Below are positions 1 through 5,841 of a DNA stretch of 6,741 nucleotides, piece after piece. Numbering within the stretch: the first letter of the stretch is position 1; each line of letters opens with the position of its first letter. The position numbers and the translations under genes were made by a program. The notes below the pieces were generated by a model. The model had not been told where the DNA came from and did no database searches. It was given only the letters and a program-made list of their open reading frames with translations. This DNA comes from Campylobacterota bacterium (GTDB lineage: Bacteria; Campylobacterota; Campylobacteria; Campylobacterales; Sulfurovaceae), in the NCBI GenBank assembly GCA_015488875.1, contig WFMX01000111.1, forward strand, positions 1 through 6,741. The letters are read 5' to 3'.

Positions 1-875
1 ATGTAATGGTAGATATTGAGAGTGAAAAAACAACTCTTGAAAATAGACATACTAAGCTTGTTAATTACTTCAAATCAGTGAAGAAGAACAGAGAAACGCA
101 GAGAGATGATTTTATACTTCAAGCTATAAACTACTTAGAGCCACAAGATATAAAAGATAAGTTCAAAGAGCTTGTAAGCGATTTTAATAAGTCTATGAAT
201 ATAGTGCTTCCAGATGCTTTTGCTTCAAAGTATGATTATGATTTTAAGCTATACAATGAAATAAAAATGATGGTTAGAGATACCAAAGAGAAAATCACTC
301 GTGAAGATAGTAAGAAGCTACAAATGATTTTAGATGAACACCTTAGAGCTAATGGGATTGAATACCTACTTGAAGAAGCTATTGATATAACTGATTATAA
401 GAAGTTTCAAGAAGCACTTACAAGAGAGGGAAAACATAACCCACTTGATAAAGCAAAAGCAATCATAAAAGCTAATGAGGAAGAGAACCCAGAATTAGCA
501 CTTGAACTTTCAGAACTATTGGAGAAAAAACTAATTGATGCTAAGATTGATAGAAAACAAGCTGTTATAGATTTATTTAGTGATATGGAAGAAATAATCA
601 ATCGCCATAAAAATAGATATAGTAGTGTTGGTTTAAGTGATGAGAAACACCTTGTAGTATATGACATAATAAAAGATATGAGTGAAGAAGCAGATAAACT
701 CACACTTGAAATATTTGATACATTAAAAGAAGAGCTAAAAACTCCTGCTATACTTATTCAAAGTGATGCTCAAAAAGATATGAGAAACTCTATCAAGCCA
801 TTACTTTCTAAATATGGAGTGGGTAGAAAAATGTCAAAAGATATAATTGCTAAGTTGGTAGAAACATTTGTATAG
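1..875 (+). CDS. hsdR: Type I restriction enzyme R subunit (HsdR), C-terminal part, 5' end outside window
   Basis: This is the tail of the motor/nuclease subunit of a type I restriction-modification complex, which translocates DNA and cleaves it when the target sites are unmethylated. The reading frame is open to the left edge (codon GTA at 3–5), so the ATG at 6 is probably internal; HsdR proteins are usually near 1000 residues and about 290 are seen here. The visible part is highly charged and helical. It fits the HsdR C-terminal helical region that docks on the methylase core: a segment like the family's 'hi.a.Gv..Ll..piDI.d...F' (around residues 112–136 counted from the ATG at 6), followed by 'DKAKA' and a run rich in E, L and K. 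The nuclease and helicase motifs lie outside the window and cannot be checked. It overlaps the downstream peptidase gene by 8 bp. Codon use is AT-rich compared with leuS. The type I assignment is by sequence resemblance only; other large restriction helicases remain possible. Confidence 0.82.
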   Translation, partial: VMVDIESEKTTLENRHTKLVNYFKSVKKNRETQRDDFILQAINYLEPQDIKDKFKELVSDFNKSMNIVLPDAFASKYDYDFKLYNEIKMMVRDTKEKITREDSKKLQMILDEHLRANGIEYLLEEAIDITDYKKFQEALTREGKHNPLDKAKAIIKANEEENPELALELSELLEKKLIDAKIDRKQAVIDLFSDMEEIINRHKNRYSSVGLSDEKHLVVYDIIKDMSEEADKLTLEIFDTLKEELKTPAILIQSDAQKDMRNSIKPLLSKYGVGRKMSKDIIAKLVETFV

Positions 876-1566
876 TGTAGAGTATGGCACTAAAAGTATT
901 CTGTTTGATATAGAGCGAAAAACAAGTCTCAAAAATACCTATATCAATGTTGATACCGATGGGGTGCTTGTAAAAACAAACGATACCACCAGCATAGAAG
1001 ATATTAATAAGATGGTTCGTAATAAATCTGCTTGGATAAGTAAAAAACTTGAAATTTTCAAAGCAGTAGCTGTTAATCGTGATATAAGCACTGGTTCAAG
1101 GCTTTATTATATGGGTAAAAGCTACTATCTTGAAATGTTTCAAGAAAATAGTGCTGATACTATCACGATAAACTTCACGCATTCTAAGTTTCATATAACC
1201 ACCCCACCCAAATATAAAGTGAGTGGGCTTAATGAAGCAATAGAAAACTTCTACAAGCAAAAGGCAATAGAAAAAATAATACCACTAACAAAAAAGTGGG
1301 CTAAAATAATGAATGTTAAGCCTGAGCATATCAGTTTTAGATACTCAAAAAAAAGATGGGGTTCGTGTAGCTCAACAAATCGTATCTCATTTAACTACCA
1401 CCTTGTAAAACTCTCTTCTTCATTAATTGAGTATGTTGTTATACACGAATTAGCTCATATAACTTTTGAAAACCACTCTAAGGATTTTTGGAAATTGGTT
1501 CATAAGCACTTGCCAGACTATAAAATTAAAGAAGAAAAAATCAGAGTGTTTGAGAAGCTTATTTGA
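868..1566 (+). CDS. YgjP-like (COG1451/DUF45) zinc metallopeptidase coupled to hsdR
   Basis: A 232-residue predicted cytoplasmic zinc-dependent peptidase of the YgjP/WLM group, sometimes annotated as M48 or SprT-like. Zinc ligands are expected from H193-E-L-A-H197 and H203 in the 'NHSKDFW' segment, with E194 as the catalytic base. The family's 'KKRWGSCS' motif sits at residues 161–168. The N-terminus (YGTK, then DTDGVLVK, then KSAWI near residues 53–57) matches the family from its first residues, so the protein looks complete. The start is TTG. In this frame a TAG at 859–861 blocks anything further upstream, and TTG at 868 is the only usual start codon before the conserved YGTK, so it is nearly forced. 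No good Shine-Dalgarno sequence precedes it. The 8-bp overlap with hsdR suggests translation by reinitiation. As I know them, members of this family often lie next to type I restriction genes; their substrate there is not established. It ends 5 bp before the convergent maf gene. Confidence 0.88.
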   Translation: MYSVEYGTKSILFDIERKTSLKNTYINVDTDGVLVKTNDTTSIEDINKMVRNKSAWISKKLEIFKAVAVNRDISTGSRLYYMGKSYYLEMFQENSADTITINFTHSKFHITTPPKYKVSGLNEAIENFYKQKAIEKIIPLTKKWAKIMNVKPEHISFRYSKKRWGSCSSTNRISFNYHLVKLSSSLIEYVVIHELAHITFENHSKDFWKLVHKHLPDYKIKEEKIRVFEKLI

Positions 1567-1571
1567 GCAAT

Positions 1572-2132
1572 CTATTTGCTTTCACTGCTCAACCAAGGTA
1601 TTAGCCTCTCTACTTGTAGACCCATAGCGGTAGATTCATAACCTACAGACGACAATATATATCTCTTGCAAAAACCCTCCACCATACATCCACCAGCTTT
1701 GCCTTTCCATTTACCACTTTTTAAATATCTATCCAAATCGTCATCGTCAAAAAGGCTAAAGTCGTAATGTGTAGCTGAAGTATCACTCAATAGTAGATTT
1801 TTGCTCTTGTAGTGTAGGGAAGAGATGATAGATATCTTTGAGCCACTTTGTCTCATCAAAAGTTCTCTAGCTTCATCGACATCTTTGGCTTTTCTGAGTA
1901 TTGTTCCATCTGCTGTAGATATGACACTATCGGCACAAAGCAGAGCTGTCTCTGTGCCAAACTCTCTAATGCTAGCCTCCATCTTGCCTTTGCTTGCTTG
2001 ATATACGAACTCTCTAGCTACAGTAGTAGCTATTTGATCCTCATCATAATCAGGACTCATTTGTATATACTCTATGCCAAATTTATCTAAAAGTTTGGAT
2101 CTAGAAGTGGATTTAGAGCATAGATATATCAT
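1572..2132 (-). CDS. maf: Maf-family nucleotide pyrophosphatase (septum formation inhibitor Maf homologue)
   Basis: A 186-residue protein of the Maf/HAM1-like fold. These enzymes hydrolyse non-canonical or methylated nucleoside triphosphates to monophosphates and pyrophosphate, and they were first noted for inhibiting septation when overproduced. Family motifs run in order: the N-terminal 'SKSTSRSKLL' in place of the usual SxSPRR; 'CADSVIS' with the likely catalytic Asp at residue 68 (usual form ADTVV); 'RKAKDVDEARELL' (usual GKPKD..EA); 'KWKGKAGGCMVEGF' (usual KAGAYgIQG); and 'VGYESTAMGL' (usual DYSNVVGLPL). The divergent spellings leave substrate choice (dTTP/UTP or 7-methyl-GTP type) open. 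I prefer the ATG at 2132 to a TTG one codon upstream: an AGAGG lies 6 nt before this ATG, and the stop of the preceding gene overlaps it as TGATG. That 1-bp overlap implies coupling to the membrane protein gene. The gene converges on the restriction module with a 5-bp gap. Confidence 0.87.
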   Translation of the reverse strand: MIYLCSKSTSRSKLLDKFGIEYIQMSPDYDEDQIATTVAREFVYQASKGKMEASIREFGTETALLCADSVISTADGTILRKAKDVDEARELLMRQSGSKISIISSLHYKSKNLLLSDTSATHYDFSLFDDDDLDRYLKSGKWKGKAGGCMVEGFCKRYILSSVGYESTAMGLQVERLIPWLSSESK

Positions 2133-2665
2133 CAAAAGCCTCTAAGAGTGATACCCAACCATAGGGCTAATATACCTAGTGTGATATTGATAGGTAGTAG
2201 TAGGTTTGGTATGAGCTTTACTGACTCTTTGGCACCTGCCATATCACCACTATCATATAGCTTTTGGGCTTTTGCCCTCTTGAAGTACATATAGCTAAAG
2301 TTTGCTACCATTACTATCCATACTACCTCTTTGATGTGTATGATCTGATATGTGGCATATGCACTTTGTGATATGATTTCACCTGTCGGACTTACTGCTG
2401 AAGCTCTAAAGCCTAGCCCTACAGACATAAATATAGCCGTGATGATAATGAGCAAGATAAAAGGTATCACAAAATGAAAAAACTTAGCAGTAATAGCTAG
2501 TGTTTTACCTAATTTTACTTTGGGGTCGTCTATAGATTGTAGTGCTGGATGTACAGCAAATCTGATAGCCATCATTCCTCCTACCCATATAAATGCACTC
2601 AACACATGCAAAAATATGATCTCATGTGCAAAAGTACCAAAGCTTTCTATTAACCAACTCTTCAT
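2132..2665 (-). CDS. CopD/HemJ-like four-helix integral membrane protein
   Basis: A 177-residue inner-membrane protein with four clear hydrophobic segments, at about residues 12–36, 62–86, 107–128 and 150–173. Short charged loops lie between them, including a cytoplasm-like stretch rich in K, R and D at 129–148. Histidines sit in or beside the membrane segments (H14, H20, H39, H64, H110). The patterns 'HVLSAFIWVGGMM' and 'HIKEVVWIVMV' resemble CopD, DUF2269 and HemJ-type proteins, in which such histidines are thought to bind copper or haem. I cannot choose between these families by eye; a role in metal or haem handling is an inference, and the gene may simply be a conserved hypothetical. The start is ATG with AGGAG 9 nt upstream. 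It is the first gene of a pair with maf, overlapping it by 1 bp. The neighbour on the other side is leuS, transcribed divergently. Confidence 0.65.
   Translation of the reverse strand: MKSWLIESFGTFAHEIIFLHVLSAFIWVGGMMAIRFAVHPALQSIDDPKVKLGKTLAITAKFFHFVIPFILLIIITAIFMSVGLGFRASAVSPTGEIISQSAYATYQIIHIKEVVWIVMVANFSYMYFKRAKAQKLYDSGDMAGAKESVKLIPNLLLPINITLGILALWLGITLRGF
2139..2143 (-). promoter_or_regulatory. Ribosome binding site of maf (AGAGG)
   Basis: AGAGG on the minus strand, 6 nt before the ATG at 2132 and inside the last codons of the membrane protein gene. It favours that ATG over the TTG immediately upstream. Confidence 0.55.
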
Positions 2666-2674
2666 CTGTGTATT

Positions 2675-2679
2675 CTCCT
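2675..2679 (-). promoter_or_regulatory. Ribosome binding site of the membrane protein gene (AGGAG)
   Basis: AGGAG on the minus strand, with 9 nt between it and the ATG at 2665. It is a strong match to the anti-Shine-Dalgarno sequence and confirms this start. Confidence 0.65.
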
Positions 2680-2690
2680 GATTTTAATTT

Positions 2691-2703
2691 TGTCGACATT
2701 GTA
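2691..2703 (-). promoter_or_regulatory. Possible promoter of the membrane protein–maf unit
   Basis: The minus strand reads TACAAT at 2703–2698, a fair -10 box, which would place the transcription start near 2691 and give a leader of about 26 nt before the ATG at 2665. No convincing -35 box is seen. An 8-bp palindrome, TGTCGACA (2691–2698), lies at the expected start point. It could be an operator, but it is short enough to be chance. Confidence 0.35.
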
Positions 2704-2721
2704 ACTGATGGGAGTTGATAG

Positions 2722-2750
2722 CCTACTTTTTAAATCAATTTAGTTATAAT
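2722..2750 (+). promoter_or_regulatory. Probable sigma-70 promoter of leuS, T-rich with TATAAT
   Basis: A perfect TATAAT at 2745–2750 follows spaced T-runs (2726–2731, 2738–2741) and has no recognisable -35 box. This is the layout described for Campylobacter and Helicobacter vegetative promoters. Transcription would begin near 2757, leaving a leader of about 30 nt before the leuS ATG. The placement also argues against any leuS start upstream of about 2757. It probably drives leuS, lptE and folC together, since no other promoter is obvious between those genes. Confidence 0.6.
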
Positions 2751-2777
2751 CACATCAAGAAGTCTAAAAAATTTTAT

Positions 2778-2781
2778 GGAG
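2778..2781 (+). promoter_or_regulatory. Ribosome binding site of leuS (GGAG)
   Basis: GGAG lies 5 nt before the ATG at 2787 and only 2 nt before the adjacent ATG at 2784, so 2787 is the better start. Confidence 0.55.
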
Positions 2782-2786
2782 ATATG

Positions 2787-5225
2787 ATGAGCTATAGTCC
2801 TAATGAGATAGAAAAAAAATGGCAAGATATATGGGAAGAAGAGAGAGCTTTTGAGCCTGATGAGGGATTGGATAGAGAGAAAAAATATATACTAAGTATG
2901 TTTCCTTTCCCATCTGGGCGACTACATATGGGTCATGTCCGCAACTACGCCATTGGTGATGCATTGGCACGATACTATCGCAAACAAAACTTCAATGTCC
3001 TCCACCCCATAGGCTGGGATGCTTTTGGTATGCCTGCTGAGAATGCAGCTATCAAACATGGCAGACACCCTAAGGATTGGACTTACTCCAATATAGACTA
3101 TATGAGAGGCGAACTAAACTCTCTAGGTTTTTCATTTTCTAAAAGTAGGGAGTTTGCTACCTGTGATCCGCTATATACCAAGTGGGAGCAGGAGTTTATC
3201 ATCAAGATGTTTGAAGATGGACTTCTATATAGAGAGTCTACGACAGTAAACTGGTGTCAAGAGTGCCATACAGTATTGGCAAATGAGCAGGTAGAAGAGG
3301 GGTGTTGCTGGAGATGCAACAATGAAGTCCAACTCAAAGAGATGCCAGGTTATTATCTAAACATCATCAAGTATGCAGATGAGTTGCTCAAAGATTTGGA
3401 ACTACTAGAGGGCAAATGGCCAGCACAGGTACTCACTATGCAGAAAAATTGGATAGGTAAATCGCAAGGATTGGAGTTTGACCTTGAGCTTACAGATGAG
3501 TCAAAAGCCAAATTGGGTGGCAACTTTGAGAAGTTTAGTGTCTTTACCACTCGCCCTGATACTATCTACGGTGTGACATATAGTGCTTTGGCTCCAGAAC
3601 ACCCTATCACCAAATACCTCATAGACAATTCACTTATAGATGAGAGTATAGCCCAAAAGATAACTGATATATCCAATATGACAGAGATAGAGAGGGCAAA
3701 AGAGGGCAAAGAGGGCTATGATCTAGGTATAAAAGTCCTCCATCCACTCACAGGAGAGAGTATACCTGTATGGTGTGCCAACTTTGTATTGGCATCGTAT
3801 GGTGGTGGTGCTGTGATGAGTGTGCCGTCGCATGATGAGAGGGATTTTGAGTTTGCTATCAAATATGGACTACCTATCAAGAGAGTCATAAAGGGTGGAG
3901 AGCTACCATATACTGGTGATGGAGAGTTGAAGGGTTCTGCAGAGTTCAATGGCATGCCAAATGTGCAAGCAAAAGCCAAAATCATAGAGCTATTTGAAGC
4001 AAAGAAGATAGGCAGAGGCACTACCAATTTCAAGCTACGCAACTGGGGTATAAGCCGTCAGAGATATTGGGGAGCTCCTATACCTTTGGTACATTGCGAT
4101 AGCTGTGGATTGGTATCTGAAAATATAGAAAATCTGCCCATATCTCTACCAGAAGATGTAGAGATCACAGGCGAGGGCAATCCCCTAGAGAAGCACCCCA
4201 AATGGAAAGAGTGCAAATGTCCCAAATGTGGAGGAGATGCTACTCGTGAGTGTGATACGCTAGATACATTTGTGCAGTCGAGCTGGTATCATCTACGATA
4301 CGCTACAGACCCAAAAAAGTGGGATAGCGTAGGTATAGATAGAAAAGAGGCTAACTATTGGCTAGGAGTAGATCAATATATAGGTGGTATAGAGCATGCC
4401 ATACTCCATCTGCTCTATGCTAGATTTTTCACCAAAGTGTTGAGAGATTATGGATATTGTGATATAGATGAGCCGTTTGAGAGACTGCTCACTCAAGGTA
4501 TGGTACTCAAAGATGGAACAAAGATGAGCAAATCCATAGGCAATACAGTAGACCCAGATGAACTGATAGCCAAGTATGGAGCAGATACTGCACGACTATT
4601 TGTGCTATTTGCTGCACCTCCACAAAAAGAGCTAGAGTGGAATGATAGTGCAGTGGAGGGGGCTTTTAGGTTTCTCAAAAAGATATATGACCGCAAAGAT
4701 AGAGTGACAAGCTCATCTATGCCTACTATAGATCACTCTAGTTTGGATAGTAACTCTAAATTGGCTAGAGCCAAAGTCTATGATGCCTTACAGAAATCTA
4801 CGGCAGTATATACCAAGACTTTCGCATTCAACACACTCATAGCGGCTTGTATGGAAGCTATGAATGCACTAGACAAACAGCAAGATGAAGATGTATGGAG
4901 CGAGGGGATATATATCATACTTCACCTACTCGAACCTATAGCACCTCATATTGCGTCAGAACTAAGCGATGAACTTTTCGCTAGAGAAAATCTATCTAAG
5001 GGCATAGAGGTGTTAGATGAAGTATTTGTGCAAGATAGCATCACACTAGCACTCACTATCAATGGTAAAAAGAGAAGCGAAATAGTAGTATTACCAGATG
5101 CTAGCAAGGAAGAGATACTCACTATAGCCAAAGAGGCAGGAGCTAAGTGGCTAGAGGGTATGAGTATCATCAAGGAGATAGTAGTTCCAAATAAATTGGT
5201 CAATTTGGTGGTTAAGCCTGAGTAG
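2787..5225 (+). CDS. leuS: Leucyl-tRNA synthetase (class I)
   Basis: This cytoplasmic enzyme charges tRNA-Leu with leucine using ATP and edits mischarged products. From the ATG at 2787 it has 812 residues, complete for a bacterial LeuRS. Motifs in order: the HIGH signature as H47-M-G-H50 after 'FPFPSGRL'; a zinc-type cysteine cluster in 'WCQECHTVLANEQV..GCCWRC'; the CP1 editing domain with 'TTRPDT' (residues 254–259) and 'HDERD' (349–353), where D353 fits the editing-site aspartate; 'RNWGISRQRYWGAPIP'; a second CxxC pair set (HCDSC and CPKCG), probably a zinc ribbon; 'SSWYHLRY'; and K579-M-S-K-S583. Only a few residues separate 'QGMVL' from KMSKS, so the leucine-specific insert of the E. coli enzyme is essentially absent, as in Bacillus. 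A TTG frame opening at 2715 would add 24 residues, but the promoter's -10 box lies inside that stretch. First gene of the operon with lptE and folC. Confidence 0.97.
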   Translation: MSYSPNEIEKKWQDIWEEERAFEPDEGLDREKKYILSMFPFPSGRLHMGHVRNYAIGDALARYYRKQNFNVLHPIGWDAFGMPAENAAIKHGRHPKDWTYSNIDYMRGELNSLGFSFSKSREFATCDPLYTKWEQEFIIKMFEDGLLYRESTTVNWCQECHTVLANEQVEEGCCWRCNNEVQLKEMPGYYLNIIKYADELLKDLELLEGKWPAQVLTMQKNWIGKSQGLEFDLELTDESKAKLGGNFEKFSVFTTRPDTIYGVTYSALAPEHPITKYLIDNSLIDESIAQKITDISNMTEIERAKEGKEGYDLGIKVLHPLTGESIPVWCANFVLASYGGGAVMSVPSHDERDFEFAIKYGLPIKRVIKGGELPYTGDGELKGSAEFNGMPNVQAKAKIIELFEAKKIGRGTTNFKLRNWGISRQRYWGAPIPLVHCDSCGLVSENIENLPISLPEDVEITGEGNPLEKHPKWKECKCPKCGGDATRECDTLDTFVQSSWYHLRYATDPKKWDSVGIDRKEANYWLGVDQYIGGIEHAILHLLYARFFTKVLRDYGYCDIDEPFERLLTQGMVLKDGTKMSKSIGNTVDPDELIAKYGADTARLFVLFAAPPQKELEWNDSAVEGAFRFLKKIYDRKDRVTSSSMPTIDHSSLDSNSKLARAKVYDALQKSTAVYTKTFAFNTLIAACMEAMNALDKQQDEDVWSEGIYIILHLLEPIAPHIASELSDELFARENLSKGIEVLDEVFVQDSITLALTINGKKRSEIVVLPDASKEEILTIAKEAGAKWLEGMSIIKEIVVPNKLVNLVVKPE

Positions 5226-5253
5226 GAAGTTTGAAGTTTGAAGTTTGAAGTTT
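5226..5253 (+). repeat. Four perfect tandem copies of GAAGTTT
   Basis: The 7-bp unit GAAGTTT is repeated four times without mismatch, followed by one more G. It begins at the base immediately after the leuS TAG stop and ends 14 bp before the AAGGA ribosome binding site of lptE. Two A-runs (seven A at 5256–5262, six A at 5264–5269) follow. Such short units can change copy number by replication slippage. A change here would alter only the leuS–lptE spacing, since the array lies outside both reading frames. Confidence 0.95.
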
Positions 5254-5267
5254 GTAAAAAAATAAAA

Positions 5268-5272
5268 AAGGA
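5268..5272 (+). promoter_or_regulatory. Ribosome binding site of lptE (AAGGA)
   Basis: AAGGA at the end of an A-run, 5 nt before the ATG at 5278. The A-rich context should keep the site unstructured. Confidence 0.6.
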
Positions 5273-5277
5273 TAGAG

Positions 5278-5841
5278 ATGAAAAGAGTACTATTAGCAAT
5301 ATCGTTACTTGTATTGATAGGATGTGGGTATAAGCCCTCGGCACACTATGTCAAGAGTGTATTTGAGGATAGTGTATATGTAGATGTGAAAGTCGACACA
5401 GCAGAGCCAGAGAATGCAGTGTATGTGAAAGATGCTCTGCATCGTATGGTAGTCACTAGATTTAAAGGCAAGTTGGTACCTAAAGATCAGGCAGATAGTA
5501 TCATAGAGGCTTCGTATGATGGTACAAACTTTGTACCTATCAGTTATGACGAGAACGGATACATCACTAGATATCGTGTAATTGTCAGAATGAAATTTAA
5601 GATCAACACTAAAAAAGTAGAACACGGCAAAACAAAAAACATTGCACTTAGCAAATCCATTACTGCTTATGTAGAAGAGGATATCCATGCTAGCTCTAGC
5701 CTCTCATCATCTCTTAGGATATTGGCGATTCGTAAAGGTATGGAGAATGCACTCGATCAGTTCTTGGCATATGTTGCTGCACAGGGTGTGATAAATGAGT
5801 CCAAGAAAAAAGAGTTAAAAGAGACAAAGAGTAGCAATTAG
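5278..5841 (+). CDS. lptE: LPS-assembly outer-membrane lipoprotein LptE
   Basis: A 187-residue predicted lipoprotein. The N-terminus MKRVLLAISLLVLIGC is a textbook lipoprotein signal: basic residues, a hydrophobic core, and the lipobox LIGC with the acylated cysteine at residue 16. The mature part has alternating beta-type segments (about residues 30–75 and 95–140), then a helix (about 145–170) and a charged lysine-rich tail. Length is close to E. coli LptE (about 190 residues). LptE plugs the LptD barrel and helps insert lipopolysaccharide into the outer leaflet. The sequence is poorly conserved across phyla, so the name rests on the lipobox, the size, the fold pattern and above all its place between leuS and folC, where Campylobacter relatives carry an LptE gene. 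A generic outer-membrane lipoprotein cannot be excluded by eye. It is preceded by the heptamer repeat, and its TAG stop overlaps the folC start by 1 bp. Confidence 0.8.
   Translation: MKRVLLAISLLVLIGCGYKPSAHYVKSVFEDSVYVDVKVDTAEPENAVYVKDALHRMVVTRFKGKLVPKDQADSIIEASYDGTNFVPISYDENGYITRYRVIVRMKFKINTKKVEHGKTKNIALSKSITAYVEEDIHASSSLSSSLRILAIRKGMENALDQFLAYVAAQGVINESKKKELKETKSSN

Noticed and set aside
407..703. Antisense open frame inside hsdR, rich in serine and leucine.
   Set aside because: The composition is what the complement of an AT-rich, E/K-rich helical gene gives; it has no recognisable domain.
862..880. Programmed +1 frameshift that would fuse HsdR to the peptidase.
   Set aside because: A +1 shift before the hsdR stop would formally join the frames, but no known slippery heptamer or stimulatory structure is seen, and a start codon with overlap explains the arrangement more simply.
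1565..1590. Small inverted repeats at the convergent junction (AGCAA at 1566–1570 with TTGCT at 1576–1580; GAGCA at 1565–1569 with TGCTC at 1586–1590), possibly a shared terminator.
   Set aside because: The stems are only 5 bp, AT-rich, mutually exclusive, and not followed by a real T-run on either strand.
1848..2090. Plus-strand open frame inside maf.
   Set aside because: It is the complement of conserved Maf motifs, with no recognisable domain of its own.
2691..2698. Palindrome TGTCGACA in the divergent promoter region as a regulator binding site.
   Set aside because: An 8-bp palindrome in a window of this size is readily expected by chance and the flanks do not extend the symmetry; it is noted only within the promoter entry.
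3691..3716. Tandem 10-bp repeat AGAGGGCAAA (two copies and a partial third) inside leuS.
   Set aside because: It encodes the ordinary KEGKEG-type loop of the LeuRS editing domain. A change of one 10-bp unit would destroy the frame of an essential gene, so it is unlikely to be a functional switch.
4946..5344. Antisense open frame over the leuS end, the heptamer repeat and the lptE start, encoding a short amino-acid repeat.
   Set aside because: The peptide repeat is just the DNA heptamer read on the other strand, most of the frame is the complement of conserved leuS codons, and no supported start signal was found.
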